NCBI RefSeq assembly: GCF_013410355.1
Contig: NZ_JACCFI010000001.1
Coordinates: forward strand, 1,302,001-1,366,000
Direction of reading: 5' to 3'
DNA length: 64,000 nt
Source of the DNA: Agromyces hippuratus
Lineage (GTDB): Bacteria; Actinomycetota; Actinomycetes; Actinomycetales; Microbacteriaceae
The notes under the pieces were generated by a model. It did no database searches. It worked only from the letters and a program-made list of their open reading frames with translations, and had not been told where the DNA came from. Below are positions 29,348 through 37,926 of the stretch, one piece after another. Made by a program: the position numbers and the translations under genes. Every line of letters begins with the position of its first letter. Positions within the stretch are counted from its first letter, which is position 1.

Positions 29348-30304
29348 GTGCTCCAGACCATCGCCTGCATCGCCATGCCCCAGATGGCGCCCTTCGAGTT
29401 CGGCGTGCTCTGCGAGGTGTTCGGCATCGATCGCAGCGACACCGGCGGCCCGACCTTCGACTTCCACGTCGTCGCAGCGGAGCCGGGGCCCATCCCCACG
29501 AAGCTCGGCTTCGACATCGTCGTGCACGAGGGGCTCGACTTCGCCCGCGCCGCCGACCTGGTGGCCGTGCCGGCGGCGCTCATCGACGAGCCCGTCGACG
29601 AGCGGGTCTCCCAGGTGCTGCGCGACGCGGTCGAACGCGGCGCCTGGGTGCTCTCCGTCTGCTCCGGCGCCTTCACGCTCGGCCGGGCCGGCGTGCTCGA
29701 CGGCCGGCGCGCCACGACGCACTGGATGTACACCGAGCGCCTCGCCGAGATGTTCCCCCGGGCCGACGTCGACGCCGACGTGCTCTTCGTGCAAGACGGG
29801 AAGGTCGTCACCGGGGCCGGCACCGCCGCCGGCATCGACGCCGCGCTCCACATCGTGCGCACCGAACTCGGAGCGAGCGCCGCGAACATGATCGCCCGCC
29901 GCATGGTCGTGCCGCCGCAGCGCGACGGCGGCCAGTCGCAGTTCATCCAGTCGCCCATCGCCGAATGCCGCAGCGACTCCTTCGCGAAGATCACGGAGTG
30001 GATGGTCGAGCACCTCGACGAGGACCTCACCGTCGACCTGCTCGCCCGCAAGGCGCTCATGTCGCCGCGCACGTTCGCACGCCGGTTCCGAGCCGAGACC
30101 GGCACGACGCCGAACGCGTGGCTCAACCGCCAACGGCTGCTGCGCGCCCAGCAACTGCTCGAAGAGACCTCGTTCACGCTCGAGGAGATCGCCCGCGACA
30201 CGGGCTTCGGCGCCGCCGCCGTCATGCGGCACCACTTCGTGAAGGTGCTGCAGACGACGCCGACGGCCTATCGCCGGCTCTTCGGCATGCGGGTCGCCTC
30301 CTAG
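29348..30304 (+). CDS. GlxA family transcription regulator (DJ-1/PfpI plus AraC)
   Basis: 318 residues. Residues 1-190 form a class I glutamine-amidotransferase-like (DJ-1/PfpI) domain with the nucleophile-elbow cysteine in VLSVCSGAFTLG; residues about 215-318 are an AraC/XylS DNA-binding domain (ALMSPRTFARRFRAETGTTP, then LEEIARDTGFGAAAVMRHHF). GlxA-type proteins usually sense a small molecule or redox state. GTG 29348 is chosen for the CGGAGG site 5 bases upstream. Its likely target is the divergent 49-aa gene; the operator-like dyad is in the spacer. It ends 11 bases from manA, tail to tail. Confidence 0.92.
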   Translation: MLQTIACIAMPQMAPFEFGVLCEVFGIDRSDTGGPTFDFHVVAAEPGPIPTKLGFDIVVHEGLDFARAADLVAVPAALIDEPVDERVSQVLRDAVERGAWVLSVCSGAFTLGRAGVLDGRRATTHWMYTERLAEMFPRADVDADVLFVQDGKVVTGAGTAAGIDAALHIVRTELGASAANMIARRMVVPPQRDGGQSQFIQSPIAECRSDSFAKITEWMVEHLDEDLTVDLLARKALMSPRTFARRFRAETGTTPNAWLNRQRLLRAQQLLEETSFTLEEIARDTGFGAAAVMRHHFVKVLQTTPTAYRRLFGMRVAS

Positions 30305-30314
30305 GCCCGTCGAA

Positions 30315-31571
30315 CTATTCGACGAGCGCCGACGGCGATCCCGTCGTCGCGATCCAGGCGATGCCCGCGCCGCTGATCTCGAGCGCTCGCTCGTCGGGCG
30401 TGACGTAGACCGACTCGCCGCGACCGAGCACGACGGATGCCCCGGTGCCGCCGCCGATCGAGACGCCGTCGCCCTCGACGACCACGATCGCCGGCCCGTC
30501 GAGCTCGACCCGCGCGACCTGCGTCGCCGGCCCGACCCGGTACAGCTCGAAGTCGGGTACGCCGGGACGGTACGCCGTCACCCCGGGAGAGACCTCGAGC
30601 GGGGCGAGGTAGGGCGCGGCGATCGGCGTGAAGTCGAGCACGTCGATGAGTTCGGTGACGTCGATGTGCTTCGGCGTCAGGCCGCCGCGCAGCACGTTGT
30701 CGCTGGCCGCCATGAGCTCGATGCCCAGTCCGTCGAGGTATGCGTGGATGTTGCCGGCAGCGAGGTAGAGCGACTCGCCTCGAACGAGGCGCACCCGGTT
30801 GAGCAGCAGCGAGAGCACGACCCCGGGGTCGCCGGGGTACTCCGCGGCGAGCGCGCCGACCGTCTCGAACGACGGCCCGTACGGCGAGGCGAGCGCGGTC
30901 TCGGATGCCGCGAGCGCCGTGACCCGGTCGATGACCCACGACGCCTCGCCGGTGTCGCCGCCGCGACCGTCGCGCAGCAGCCACTCGACGGTGTCGCGCA
31001 GTGCGTGCTCACCCGACAGGCGGGACTCGAGCAGGTCGAGCGCGGCCGGTTCGGGCTCGGACGACGCGGCATCCGCAGCTCGCAGCACCTCGAGCACGCC
31101 GCGCACCTCGCTGAGCGGACGGAACCCCGAGAGGGCGTCGAAGGTGTCGCTCACCGCGACGATGAGCTCGGGCTTGTGGAACTCGTCCTTGTAGTTGCGG
31201 TCGTATGCCGTGAGCGGCACGCCGTCGGCCTCCTCGCGGGCGTACCCGGCGCGCGCCTGCGCGGGCGTGGGGTGCGCTTGCAGCGAGAGCGGCGCGGCCG
31301 CCGCCAGCACCTTCATGAGGAACGGCAGCCGTGCACCTTCCGCGGCGAGACGGGCGCCGAGCGCCCGCACGGGATCGGCCTCGATCCAGGCTGCGAGATC
31401 GGCGTGCCCGACGGATGCCGCGTCGAGCACCCGAGCCGGCGAACCCGGGTGCGCTCCGAGCCAGAGCTCGGCCTCGGGCGCCCCGGAGGCGTCGGTACCG
31501 CGGAACTCCGCGATCGCCGTGGCGGAGCCCCAGCCGTAGTCGCGCGGGGTGTTGCCGATCGCTGTGAACAT
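30315..31571 (-). CDS. manA: Mannose-6-phosphate isomerase, class I
   Basis: 418-residue zinc-dependent isomerase interconverting fructose-6-P and mannose-6-P, the entry to mannose nucleotide synthesis. The metal and substrate segments LMKVLAAAAPLSLQAHPTP, DEFHKPELIVAV and YLAAGNIHAYLDGLGIELM are intact. It corresponds to Rv3255c. ATG at 31571 has GAGAGGAA upstream. TAGTTT at 31602-31607 (minus strand) is a possible -10. Divergent from the first O-antigen ligase-like gene. Confidence 0.95.
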   Translation of the reverse strand: MFTAIGNTPRDYGWGSATAIAEFRGTDASGAPEAELWLGAHPGSPARVLDAASVGHADLAAWIEADPVRALGARLAAEGARLPFLMKVLAAAAPLSLQAHPTPAQARAGYAREEADGVPLTAYDRNYKDEFHKPELIVAVSDTFDALSGFRPLSEVRGVLEVLRAADAASSEPEPAALDLLESRLSGEHALRDTVEWLLRDGRGGDTGEASWVIDRVTALAASETALASPYGPSFETVGALAAEYPGDPGVVLSLLLNRVRLVRGESLYLAAGNIHAYLDGLGIELMAASDNVLRGGLTPKHIDVTELIDVLDFTPIAAPYLAPLEVSPGVTAYRPGVPDFELYRVGPATQVARVELDGPAIVVVEGDGVSIGGGTGASVVLGRGESVYVTPDERALEISGAGIAWIATTGSPSALVE

Positions 31572-31669
31572 GCCCGGGGTTCCTCTCGGTCGTGTGGGTC
31601 CAAACTATCAAGCAGACGGGTTCGGTCCCGCTCGCGCCAGCCGCCGGATGGACGCAGCCGGGCCCGCGA

Positions 31670-31675
31670 TAGCCT
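31670..31675 (+). promoter_or_regulatory. -10 element of a leaderless promoter for the first ligase-like gene
   Basis: TAGCCT seven bases before the ATG at 31683, with no Shine-Dalgarno between them. Confidence 0.4.
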
Positions 31676-31682
31676 GTACCTC

Positions 31683-33044
31683 ATGAGCACCGATCGACGA
31701 CGCTGGATCACGGCGTACGCGACGTTCGCGCTGTTCACCGTGCTCGCCGGCCAGTTCTGGCGCAACCTGCTCGGCTGGTGGGGATTCGGCATCGTCGCCG
31801 CCCTGGTGCTGATCGGCGCGGTCGTGCTGGTCGCCCAGGTGAAGCCGAGGTGGATCTGGCGCCGGGTGCCGAAGTCGACCCTCGTCTTCGTGCTGCTCGC
31901 GACGGCCTCGATCGCGTGGTCGTTCTACCCCGGGGCATCCGCGCTCGGCGTGGCCATCACCCTCGCGACCACGTTCACCGCCGTCGCCCTCGTGCTGTGC
32001 CTGAACTGGACGCAGTTCGTGCGCTGCCTCGGCGGCGCGCTCAAGTGGGTGCTCGGCCTCTCGCTCGCCTTCGAGCTCTGGGTCGCGATCTTCGTCGGCG
32101 GGCCGCTGCTGCCGAACTTCCCCGATTTCGAGGTCACGGGCGAGAAGCTGCCCATGGCCTTCTACTGGTCGCGCGGACTCCTCTTCGACGGCGGCCCCAT
32201 CGAGGGCATCGTCGCGAGCCGCAACCTGCTGGCGATGGTGGCGCTGCTCGGACTCGTCGTGTTCGGGGCCATGCTCGCGGCCGGCAGCGTTCGCCGTGGC
32301 TCCGGCATCGCGTGGATCGTCGTCGCCGGCCTCGTGTTCGCGCTCACCCGGTCGGCGACCGTCATCCTCGTCGCCGTCATCGTGCTCGTGGCGCTCGGCT
32401 TCGCGCTCTGGGCGAGGAGGGTCGGGCCCGATCGCCGTCGTGGGCTGTACTGGGCCGCCGCGGCGACGCTCGTGGCGGCGGTCACCGCGCTGATCGTCTT
32501 CTGGGATCGGCTGCTCGACCTCTTCGGCAAGAGCGAAGACCTCACCGGCCGGTTCGACATCTGGAACTCCGTGATCGGGCTCGCCGTCGAACGACCGTGG
32601 TTCGGCTGGGGCTGGGTCGGCTACTGGGTGCCCTGGGTCGAACCGTTCGAGGATCTCGCCGTGCGCAAGGGCGTGACCTACCTGCAGGCGCACAACGCCT
32701 GGCTCGACGTGTGGATGCAGCTCGGCATCATCGGCGTGATCGCATTCGCCTCCATCGTGACCGGTGCGCTGTGGCGCTCGTGGTTCCTCGCCGTCGACCG
32801 TCCGATGGATGCCGCGGGGCGGCCGCTCCCCCATTCCGCCGCCGCCCTCGTGCCGCTGCTCCTGCTCGTCGCGCTCATCGGTCAGAGCTTCGCCGAGAGC
32901 CGTCTCCTGATCGAGAGCGGCTGGCTGCTGCTCATCGCGATCGCCTGGTCGACCAAGCGGCGGCAGTGGGAGCACGAACCCCTTCCAGCCGAGCCCGTGC
33001 CGGTGCCGGCATCGCGGATGCCTCCTCCCGAGGTCGCTCGATGA
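31683..33044 (+). CDS. O-antigen ligase/polymerase family membrane protein (first copy)
   Basis: 453 residues with 10-12 membrane segments and the long external loop of Wzy_C proteins, including RFDIWNSVIGLAVERPWFGW followed by GWVG and the histidine-bearing QAHNAWLDVWMQLG. Members either polymerise repeat units on undecaprenyl carriers (Wzy) or ligate finished glycans (WaaL). In a Gram-positive background, polymerase or glycosyl ligase of a wall polysaccharide is most likely. A second, related gene follows after 31 bases. The Pro/Glu-rich C-terminal tail is cytoplasmic. Confidence 0.87.
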   Translation: MSTDRRRWITAYATFALFTVLAGQFWRNLLGWWGFGIVAALVLIGAVVLVAQVKPRWIWRRVPKSTLVFVLLATASIAWSFYPGASALGVAITLATTFTAVALVLCLNWTQFVRCLGGALKWVLGLSLAFELWVAIFVGGPLLPNFPDFEVTGEKLPMAFYWSRGLLFDGGPIEGIVASRNLLAMVALLGLVVFGAMLAAGSVRRGSGIAWIVVAGLVFALTRSATVILVAVIVLVALGFALWARRVGPDRRRGLYWAAAATLVAAVTALIVFWDRLLDLFGKSEDLTGRFDIWNSVIGLAVERPWFGWGWVGYWVPWVEPFEDLAVRKGVTYLQAHNAWLDVWMQLGIIGVIAFASIVTGALWRSWFLAVDRPMDAAGRPLPHSAAALVPLLLLVALIGQSFAESRLLIESGWLLLIAIAWSTKRRQWEHEPLPAEPVPVPASRMPPPEVAR

Positions 33045-33075
33045 GCCGAGCCTCGCGCATCGGGGGCGACCGCCG

Positions 33076-34398
33076 ATGAGCCTGCCCGGAGCCGGCCGCG
33101 ATCGCAACGACGGCACGTCGGGCGCATCCGGCGCATCGCCGCTGAGCATCGCGCTGCGCGGGTTCGTCGGCTCGGCCCGGTTCGCCCAGGCGCTCACGCT
33201 GACCGCCGTGGGCCTCTCCTTCTCGACGCATGCCGTGCGCAGCATCATCGGCACACCGGGCCTCCTCGCCGCGATCGCCGGGCTCCTCGTGCTCTGCGCC
33301 GCCTCCCTCGTGGCGCGCTGGCGCGCCGTGGAATGGTACGGCATCCTCCCGCTCTCGATCCTCGTGTTCATCGGGTGGTGCACGGCGTCGATCCTGTGGA
33401 GCAGCCTGCCCGCACTGGCATCCGTCGCCCGCGTCGGCTACCTCGTGGCCTTCGCGTTCATCGGCGTCTACATCGCCCTGATGCGCGACACCATCCAGAT
33501 CGTGCGCGCGTTCGGCGACGTCCTGCGGGCGCTCCTCGGCGTCTCGATCGTGCTCGAGGTGCTCTCGGGCATCATCTTCGACATCCCCATCCGCGTGCTC
33601 GGCATCCAGGGCGGCATCGCGGGGCTCGGACCGATCCAGGGCATCTTCGGATCGCGCAACATGCTCGGGTTCGTCGCGCTCATCGCGCTGCTCACGTTCC
33701 TCGTCGAATGGCGCATGAAGATCGTGCAGCGCACTCGCGCCATCCTCTCGCTGACGCTCGCCGGGCTGTGCCTGGTCCTCTCGGGATCGCCGACGACTTG
33801 GTTCGCCCTCGGCGCCGCCCTCCTGGCGCTGGCCGCGCTCTACGGCCTGCGGAAGGCGTCCGCGCCCACGCGGTGGCGCTGGCAGATCGCCCTGCTCGCC
33901 ACCGGCGTCGTGACGATCGTCGCAGCGTGGATCTTCCGCATCCGCATCATCGAACTCCTCGACGCGCGCAGCGAGTTCGACGTTCGCCTCGATGTCTGGC
34001 GCGAGCTGTCGCGATACCTGAACCTCAACCCGCTGCAGGGCTGGGGATGGGTGGGCCCCTGGCCGGATGCCCCGCCGTACACGTGGATCGAACTCGCCAC
34101 GGGCCGCGCTCACGGCACCGCACTGAACGCATACATCGACGTCTACTTCCAGGTCGGCGTGATCGGCGCGCTGCTCTTCATCGCATTGCTCGGAGTCGCC
34201 CTCGTTCGCGCCTGGCTGCTCGCCTCGACGCGGCGCAGCGTCGTCTACGTGTGGCCGGCGCTCATGCTCGTCGCGATCACGGTGACCTCGTTCGCCGAGA
34301 GCTTCGCGCTCTTCGAGGGCGGTTGGATGCTGCTCGTCGTGTGCGCGGTCAAGGCGGCGCGCGACATGAGCTGGCGCGACGCCCTCCGGCGCGAGTGA
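33076..34398 (+). CDS. O-antigen ligase/polymerase family membrane protein (second copy)
   Basis: 440 residues, about 11 membrane segments, and the same Wzy_C loop as the preceding gene (RLDVWRELSRYLNLNPLQGW then GWVG, and HGTALNAYIDVYFQVG). The two proteins share layout but have diverged clearly, so they probably act on different glycans or at different steps rather than being a recent duplication. Cotranscribed with the first copy. Confidence 0.87.
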   Translation: MSLPGAGRDRNDGTSGASGASPLSIALRGFVGSARFAQALTLTAVGLSFSTHAVRSIIGTPGLLAAIAGLLVLCAASLVARWRAVEWYGILPLSILVFIGWCTASILWSSLPALASVARVGYLVAFAFIGVYIALMRDTIQIVRAFGDVLRALLGVSIVLEVLSGIIFDIPIRVLGIQGGIAGLGPIQGIFGSRNMLGFVALIALLTFLVEWRMKIVQRTRAILSLTLAGLCLVLSGSPTTWFALGAALLALAALYGLRKASAPTRWRWQIALLATGVVTIVAAWIFRIRIIELLDARSEFDVRLDVWRELSRYLNLNPLQGWGWVGPWPDAPPYTWIELATGRAHGTALNAYIDVYFQVGVIGALLFIALLGVALVRAWLLASTRRSVVYVWPALMLVAITVTSFAESFALFEGGWMLLVVCAVKAARDMSWRDALRRE

Positions 34399-34450
34399 AC
34401 CCGACAGGCGCCTCCGCCCGAATCCGAGCGGGCCGTGAAGCCGTGTCCAC

Positions 34451-34456
34451 TACACT
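34451..34456 (+). promoter_or_regulatory. Candidate -10 element for the SDR-cytidylyltransferase operon
   Basis: TACACT 33 bases before the GTG at 34490; no clear -35. AGGAAAGG at 34477-34484 is the ribosome binding site. Confidence 0.35.
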
Positions 34457-34489
34457 CCTTCTGTCAGCACCCCTCTAGGAAAGGCAGAT

Positions 34490-35275
34490 GTGCGAACCGC
34501 CCTCATCGGCTACACCGGCTTCGTCGGAACCAACCTCGCCGCCCGTCACGAGTTCGACGCCGTCTACAACACCCGGAACATCGCCGAGATCGCGAACGAG
34601 TCGTTCGATCTGGTCGTGAGCGCCGGCAATCGTGCGGACTCCCACCGGATCAACCGCCACGGAGCTGAGGATCTCGCCGAGATCGACGCGCTCGCCGACC
34701 GCCTCGACTCGGTGCGCATCGGCAAGCTCGTGCTCGTCTCGACCGTCTGCGTGTACCCCGGCGGCTCGGCGCCGACCGAGTCGACGCCGTTGAGCCCCGC
34801 GGACCTCACTCCCTACGGCGCCAACCGCCTCCATCAGGAGCAGCGCCTCTCCGCTGCGCACGACACCCTCGTGGTTCGGCTCCCGCAGCTGTACGGAGAC
34901 GGCCTGAAGAAGGGCATCGTCTACGATCTCGCGAACGACTACCGGGTCGAGCACATCCGGCCCGATGCCGAGTTCCAGTACTACGACGCCCGACGTCTCT
35001 GGAACGACATCGGCGTCGCGCTCGAGGCGGGCATCGAGTCGTTGAACCTGGCCACCCCGCCGCTCCGCGCCGACACCGTCGCGCTCGAGGGATTCGGCGT
35101 CGACGTGTCGCAGAACGACCCCGGACCGGCCGACCCGTTCGCCGCGATGTACAGCCGCGACATGCGCACGGAGCACGCCGGGCTGTTCGGCGCATCCGGA
35201 GACTACCTGCTCGACGCGGCCGCCGAACTCGACGGCATCCGCGAATTCGCCCGATCGATCCGAGAGGCGGTCTGA
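34490..35275 (+). CDS. NAD(P)-dependent SDR family oxidoreductase/epimerase
   Basis: 261 residues starting with the Rossmann motif ALIGYTGFVGTNL. The strand-4 region LVLVSTVCVYPGGS supplies the catalytic Ser/Thr, and the tyrosine lies in TPYGANRLHQEQ, where the usual YxxxK lysine is an arginine. This departs from standard extended SDRs and may mean altered chemistry or a binding role. The start is GTG 34490 behind a strong AGGAAAGG. It overlaps the cytidylyltransferase by 1 base (TGATG), so both probably act on one pathway, for instance making a reduced sugar phosphate for CDP activation; that is inference. Confidence 0.78.
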   Translation: MRTALIGYTGFVGTNLAARHEFDAVYNTRNIAEIANESFDLVVSAGNRADSHRINRHGAEDLAEIDALADRLDSVRIGKLVLVSTVCVYPGGSAPTESTPLSPADLTPYGANRLHQEQRLSAAHDTLVVRLPQLYGDGLKKGIVYDLANDYRVEHIRPDAEFQYYDARRLWNDIGVALEAGIESLNLATPPLRADTVALEGFGVDVSQNDPGPADPFAAMYSRDMRTEHAGLFGASGDYLLDAAAELDGIREFARSIREAV

Positions 35276-35970
35276 TGTACGAGGGACACAAGGTTTCGGC
35301 GATCGTCACGTGCGCCGGCAAGGGCACCCGATTCGGCTCGAACAAGCTGCTCGTCGAACTCGACGGGATGACGATCATCGAACGCACCGTCCGGTCGATG
35401 ATGGTGCCGATCATCGACGAGGTCATCGTCACCGTGAGCCCCGAGCACGAGGCCGAGTACCGGCGGATCCTCGTCGAGGAGGGCGGGCTCGAGGTCACGT
35501 TCGTGCACGGCGGCGCCGAGCGCCATCTCTCGGCGATGAACGGCCTCGAAGCCACCACGGGCGACATCGTGATCACCCACGACGGCGTCAGGCCGTTCGC
35601 CACGGCGGAGCTCATCGAGCGTGTCGTCTCGGCGACGGTCGAGCACGGCGCCGCCATGCTCGGCATGCCGAGCACGGTGCAGGTCAAGCTCGTCAGCGAC
35701 GACGGCTTCATCGAGGGGTCGCTCGACCGATCGCACTCCTGGCTCGGCCAGACGCCGCAGGGCTTCAAGCGCGAGCTCCTCGATCACGCCTACCGACAGG
35801 CCGTCGAGACCGAGTACTCACGTGTGAGCGACGACGCCGACCTCGTCGCCGAGTTCGCAGGAACCTCGGTGCGGATCGTCGAGGGGCACGTGAACAACAT
35901 CAAGATCACGACCCCGCAGGACCTCGGCACTGCTCGGCTCATCGTCGAGCACCTCGTCGAAGACGAGTAG
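35275..35970 (+). CDS. IspD/TarI family cytidylyltransferase
   Basis: 231 residues. The nucleotide loop CAGKGTRFGSNK, the ITHDGVRPF segment, WLGQTPQGF and the C-terminal VNNIKITTPQDL are all present, so it should transfer CMP from CTP to a polyol or sugar-alcohol phosphate. IspD (methylerythritol phosphate) and TarI (ribitol-5-P) share these motifs. The location in a wall-polymer locus beside TarS-like glycosyltransferases and a LicD-type transferase favours CDP-ribitol or a similar CDP-polyol. No ispF or carD neighbour is present, which speaks against housekeeping IspD. Confidence 0.85.
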   Translation: MYEGHKVSAIVTCAGKGTRFGSNKLLVELDGMTIIERTVRSMMVPIIDEVIVTVSPEHEAEYRRILVEEGGLEVTFVHGGAERHLSAMNGLEATTGDIVITHDGVRPFATAELIERVVSATVEHGAAMLGMPSTVQVKLVSDDGFIEGSLDRSHSWLGQTPQGFKRELLDHAYRQAVETEYSRVSDDADLVAEFAGTSVRIVEGHVNNIKITTPQDLGTARLIVEHLVEDE

Positions 35971-36024
35971 CAGCGCTTCTCCCCCTCGCTCAGCACTGCT
36001 GACCGTCACAGAAAGACCCGCCAC

Positions 36025-37926
36025 ATGCTCAAGGTCAGCGTCGTCGTTGCGACGTACTCCTCCGGTCCCGGCCTCGACAAGCTGGTGGCCTCCCTCGACG
36101 GGCAGACGATGCCCGCCGACGAATTCGAGGTCATCTTCGTCGACGACGGATCGCCCGACGGCACGGTCGAGCGACTGCAGCGCATCGCCGCCACCAGGCC
36201 CAACGTGCGGGTCGAGCGCATCGAGAACTCCGGCTGGGCCTCGCGGCCCCGGAACGTCGGCACCGACCTCGCCGTCGGCGAGTACGTCCTGTACATGGAT
36301 CACGACGACGAGCTCTACCCCGACGCACTCCGGGGCGCCTTCGAATTCGCACGGCGAGCCGGCGCCGACGTCCTGAACGGCAAGGAGGCCCGAACGCACG
36401 ACCCCGGTTGGGCCCTCGACACCTATCGCGACGACCGCGAGCAGGACCTCGGGCGTGACGACGCTCACCCGTTGATCCCGATGAACCCGCACAAGCTCTA
36501 CCGCGCGGAGTTCCTGCGCGAACACGGCATCCGCTTCCCCGAGGGCCGCCGGGTCTTCTGGGAGGACGCGTTCTTCAACATCGAGGTCGCGGCCCATGCG
36601 ACGACGATCTCGACGCTGACCTCCGTGCCGTTCTACCACTGGGTGCAGACCGACGGCAGCGGATCCACGACGTTCAAGCGATCCGACCCGGCGTGGTGGG
36701 ACTATCTCGAGCGTGTCCTCGAGTCGGCCGACCAGCACCTCGGCCGCGACTCGCTGCAGGCGCGGCAACTGCGGCTTCACCAGTACCGGAGCAGGATTCT
36801 CAGCTCCTTCGTTCCCGCGCACGGCAAGCGACCCGCTGAGGAACGCGCACTGGTCGAGGAACGCGCACGCGCCCTGCAGACGCGGTTCATGGACGAGGCC
36901 GACGATGCTGCGCTGGATGCGGGCGCGCTCGCGACCGCACGTGCCCTCCGCTCCGGCGACCCGGAACTGCTCGCGAAGATCTCGACGACCGCGGGCACCG
37001 ATCGATTCGGCGCAGCGGAGCTCATCTCGCTCCGCTGGGACGACGGCGCCCTCGTGCTCGCCGCAACGTCGTCGTCCGTGCAGCGGCTGCCCGGTGGCGG
37101 AACGTTCCGCGTCGACGGCGAGCGCGTGCTCGCGGCACCCGTCGAGGCGATCGGTCCGCTCGGCTCGGCAGACGAGTTCGACGTGAGCGACGAACTCGCT
37201 GCGACATCCGCTGCGTTCGCGGTGCGGGGTCGGCGATCACGACTCGCCTGGCTCGTCCCCAGCGAGACATCCCACCGCACGGTCTCGCCCCTGGCCGACG
37301 GCCTCGAAGCCCGTTTCTCCCTCCGCGCCGACGGTCGTCTCGACGTCGCCTCCGCGGCGGCCGGTGCACCCCTCGACGATCAGGTGTGGGACGTGTTCCT
37401 GCGTGTGAACCGCGCCGGTCGAGTGCAGCAGCCTCGGGTGCGAACGACCTCCCCGGCCGTCGCCGCGCTGCTCGACGGCCGCCCGGCGGTCGCCTATGCG
37501 AACCGCGACGGCAACCTCAGCATCGACCTCGGCGGTCACGTGACGTCGTTGTTCGACGGATCGGCTCCCGGTCCCGTGATCTCGGCCGAGCGTCACGAGG
37601 GCGGCATGCGCGTCACCCTCGAACTGCCCGACGTCGCGGTGAGCGGCACCGGCACCGGCGACGGCTGGGTCGAACTCGCGTACCGCCGGGACGGAGTCCG
37701 GTCCAAGCTCGTTGGCGGGCTCCGCCGAGTCCTGCGTCGCGAACACCCCGCGACCCGGTTCCCGGTGCGCTACGCATCGGCCGAGAACGGTGCCCGAGCG
37801 ACGATCGAACTGCCGCCGGAGGCCGGCCGCTATCGATGGTTGCCGTCGAGTCGGTCTCCCGAACTCGCCCCATGGAACCTCATCGTCGGTGACGGAACGG
37901 CACGCCTTGCGAGCGACCGTGGCTGA
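36025..37926 (+). CDS. TarS/TarP-like GT2 glycosyltransferase (first paralogue)
   Basis: 633 residues. Residues 1-250 are a GT-A domain: VSVVVATYSSGPGLDKLV, VIFVDDGSPDGT, the signature GWASRPRNVG, the DxD region YMDHDDELYPD and MNPHKLYRAEFLREHGIRFPE followed by WED. The C-terminal half is beta-rich and contains DQVWDVFLRVNRAG, resembling the stacked Ig-like trimerisation domains of S. aureus TarS, which glycosylates ribitol-phosphate teichoic acid. I infer a similar polyol-phosphate or wall-glycan acceptor. The ATG follows AGAAAG. Its stop overlaps the next gene by 8 bases. Confidence 0.87.
   Translation: MLKVSVVVATYSSGPGLDKLVASLDGQTMPADEFEVIFVDDGSPDGTVERLQRIAATRPNVRVERIENSGWASRPRNVGTDLAVGEYVLYMDHDDELYPDALRGAFEFARRAGADVLNGKEARTHDPGWALDTYRDDREQDLGRDDAHPLIPMNPHKLYRAEFLREHGIRFPEGRRVFWEDAFFNIEVAAHATTISTLTSVPFYHWVQTDGSGSTTFKRSDPAWWDYLERVLESADQHLGRDSLQARQLRLHQYRSRILSSFVPAHGKRPAEERALVEERARALQTRFMDEADDAALDAGALATARALRSGDPELLAKISTTAGTDRFGAAELISLRWDDGALVLAATSSSVQRLPGGGTFRVDGERVLAAPVEAIGPLGSADEFDVSDELAATSAAFAVRGRRSRLAWLVPSETSHRTVSPLADGLEARFSLRADGRLDVASAAAGAPLDDQVWDVFLRVNRAGRVQQPRVRTTSPAVAALLDGRPAVAYANRDGNLSIDLGGHVTSLFDGSAPGPVISAERHEGGMRVTLELPDVAVSGTGTGDGWVELAYRRDGVRSKLVGGLRRVLRREHPATRFPVRYASAENGARATIELPPEAGRYRWLPSSRSPELAPWNLIVGDGTARLASDRG

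Noticed and set aside
35275..35970. Housekeeping ispD
   Set aside because: Motifs permit it, but there is no ispF or carD neighbour and the context is wall-polymer synthesis; kept as IspD/TarI family rather than named ispD.
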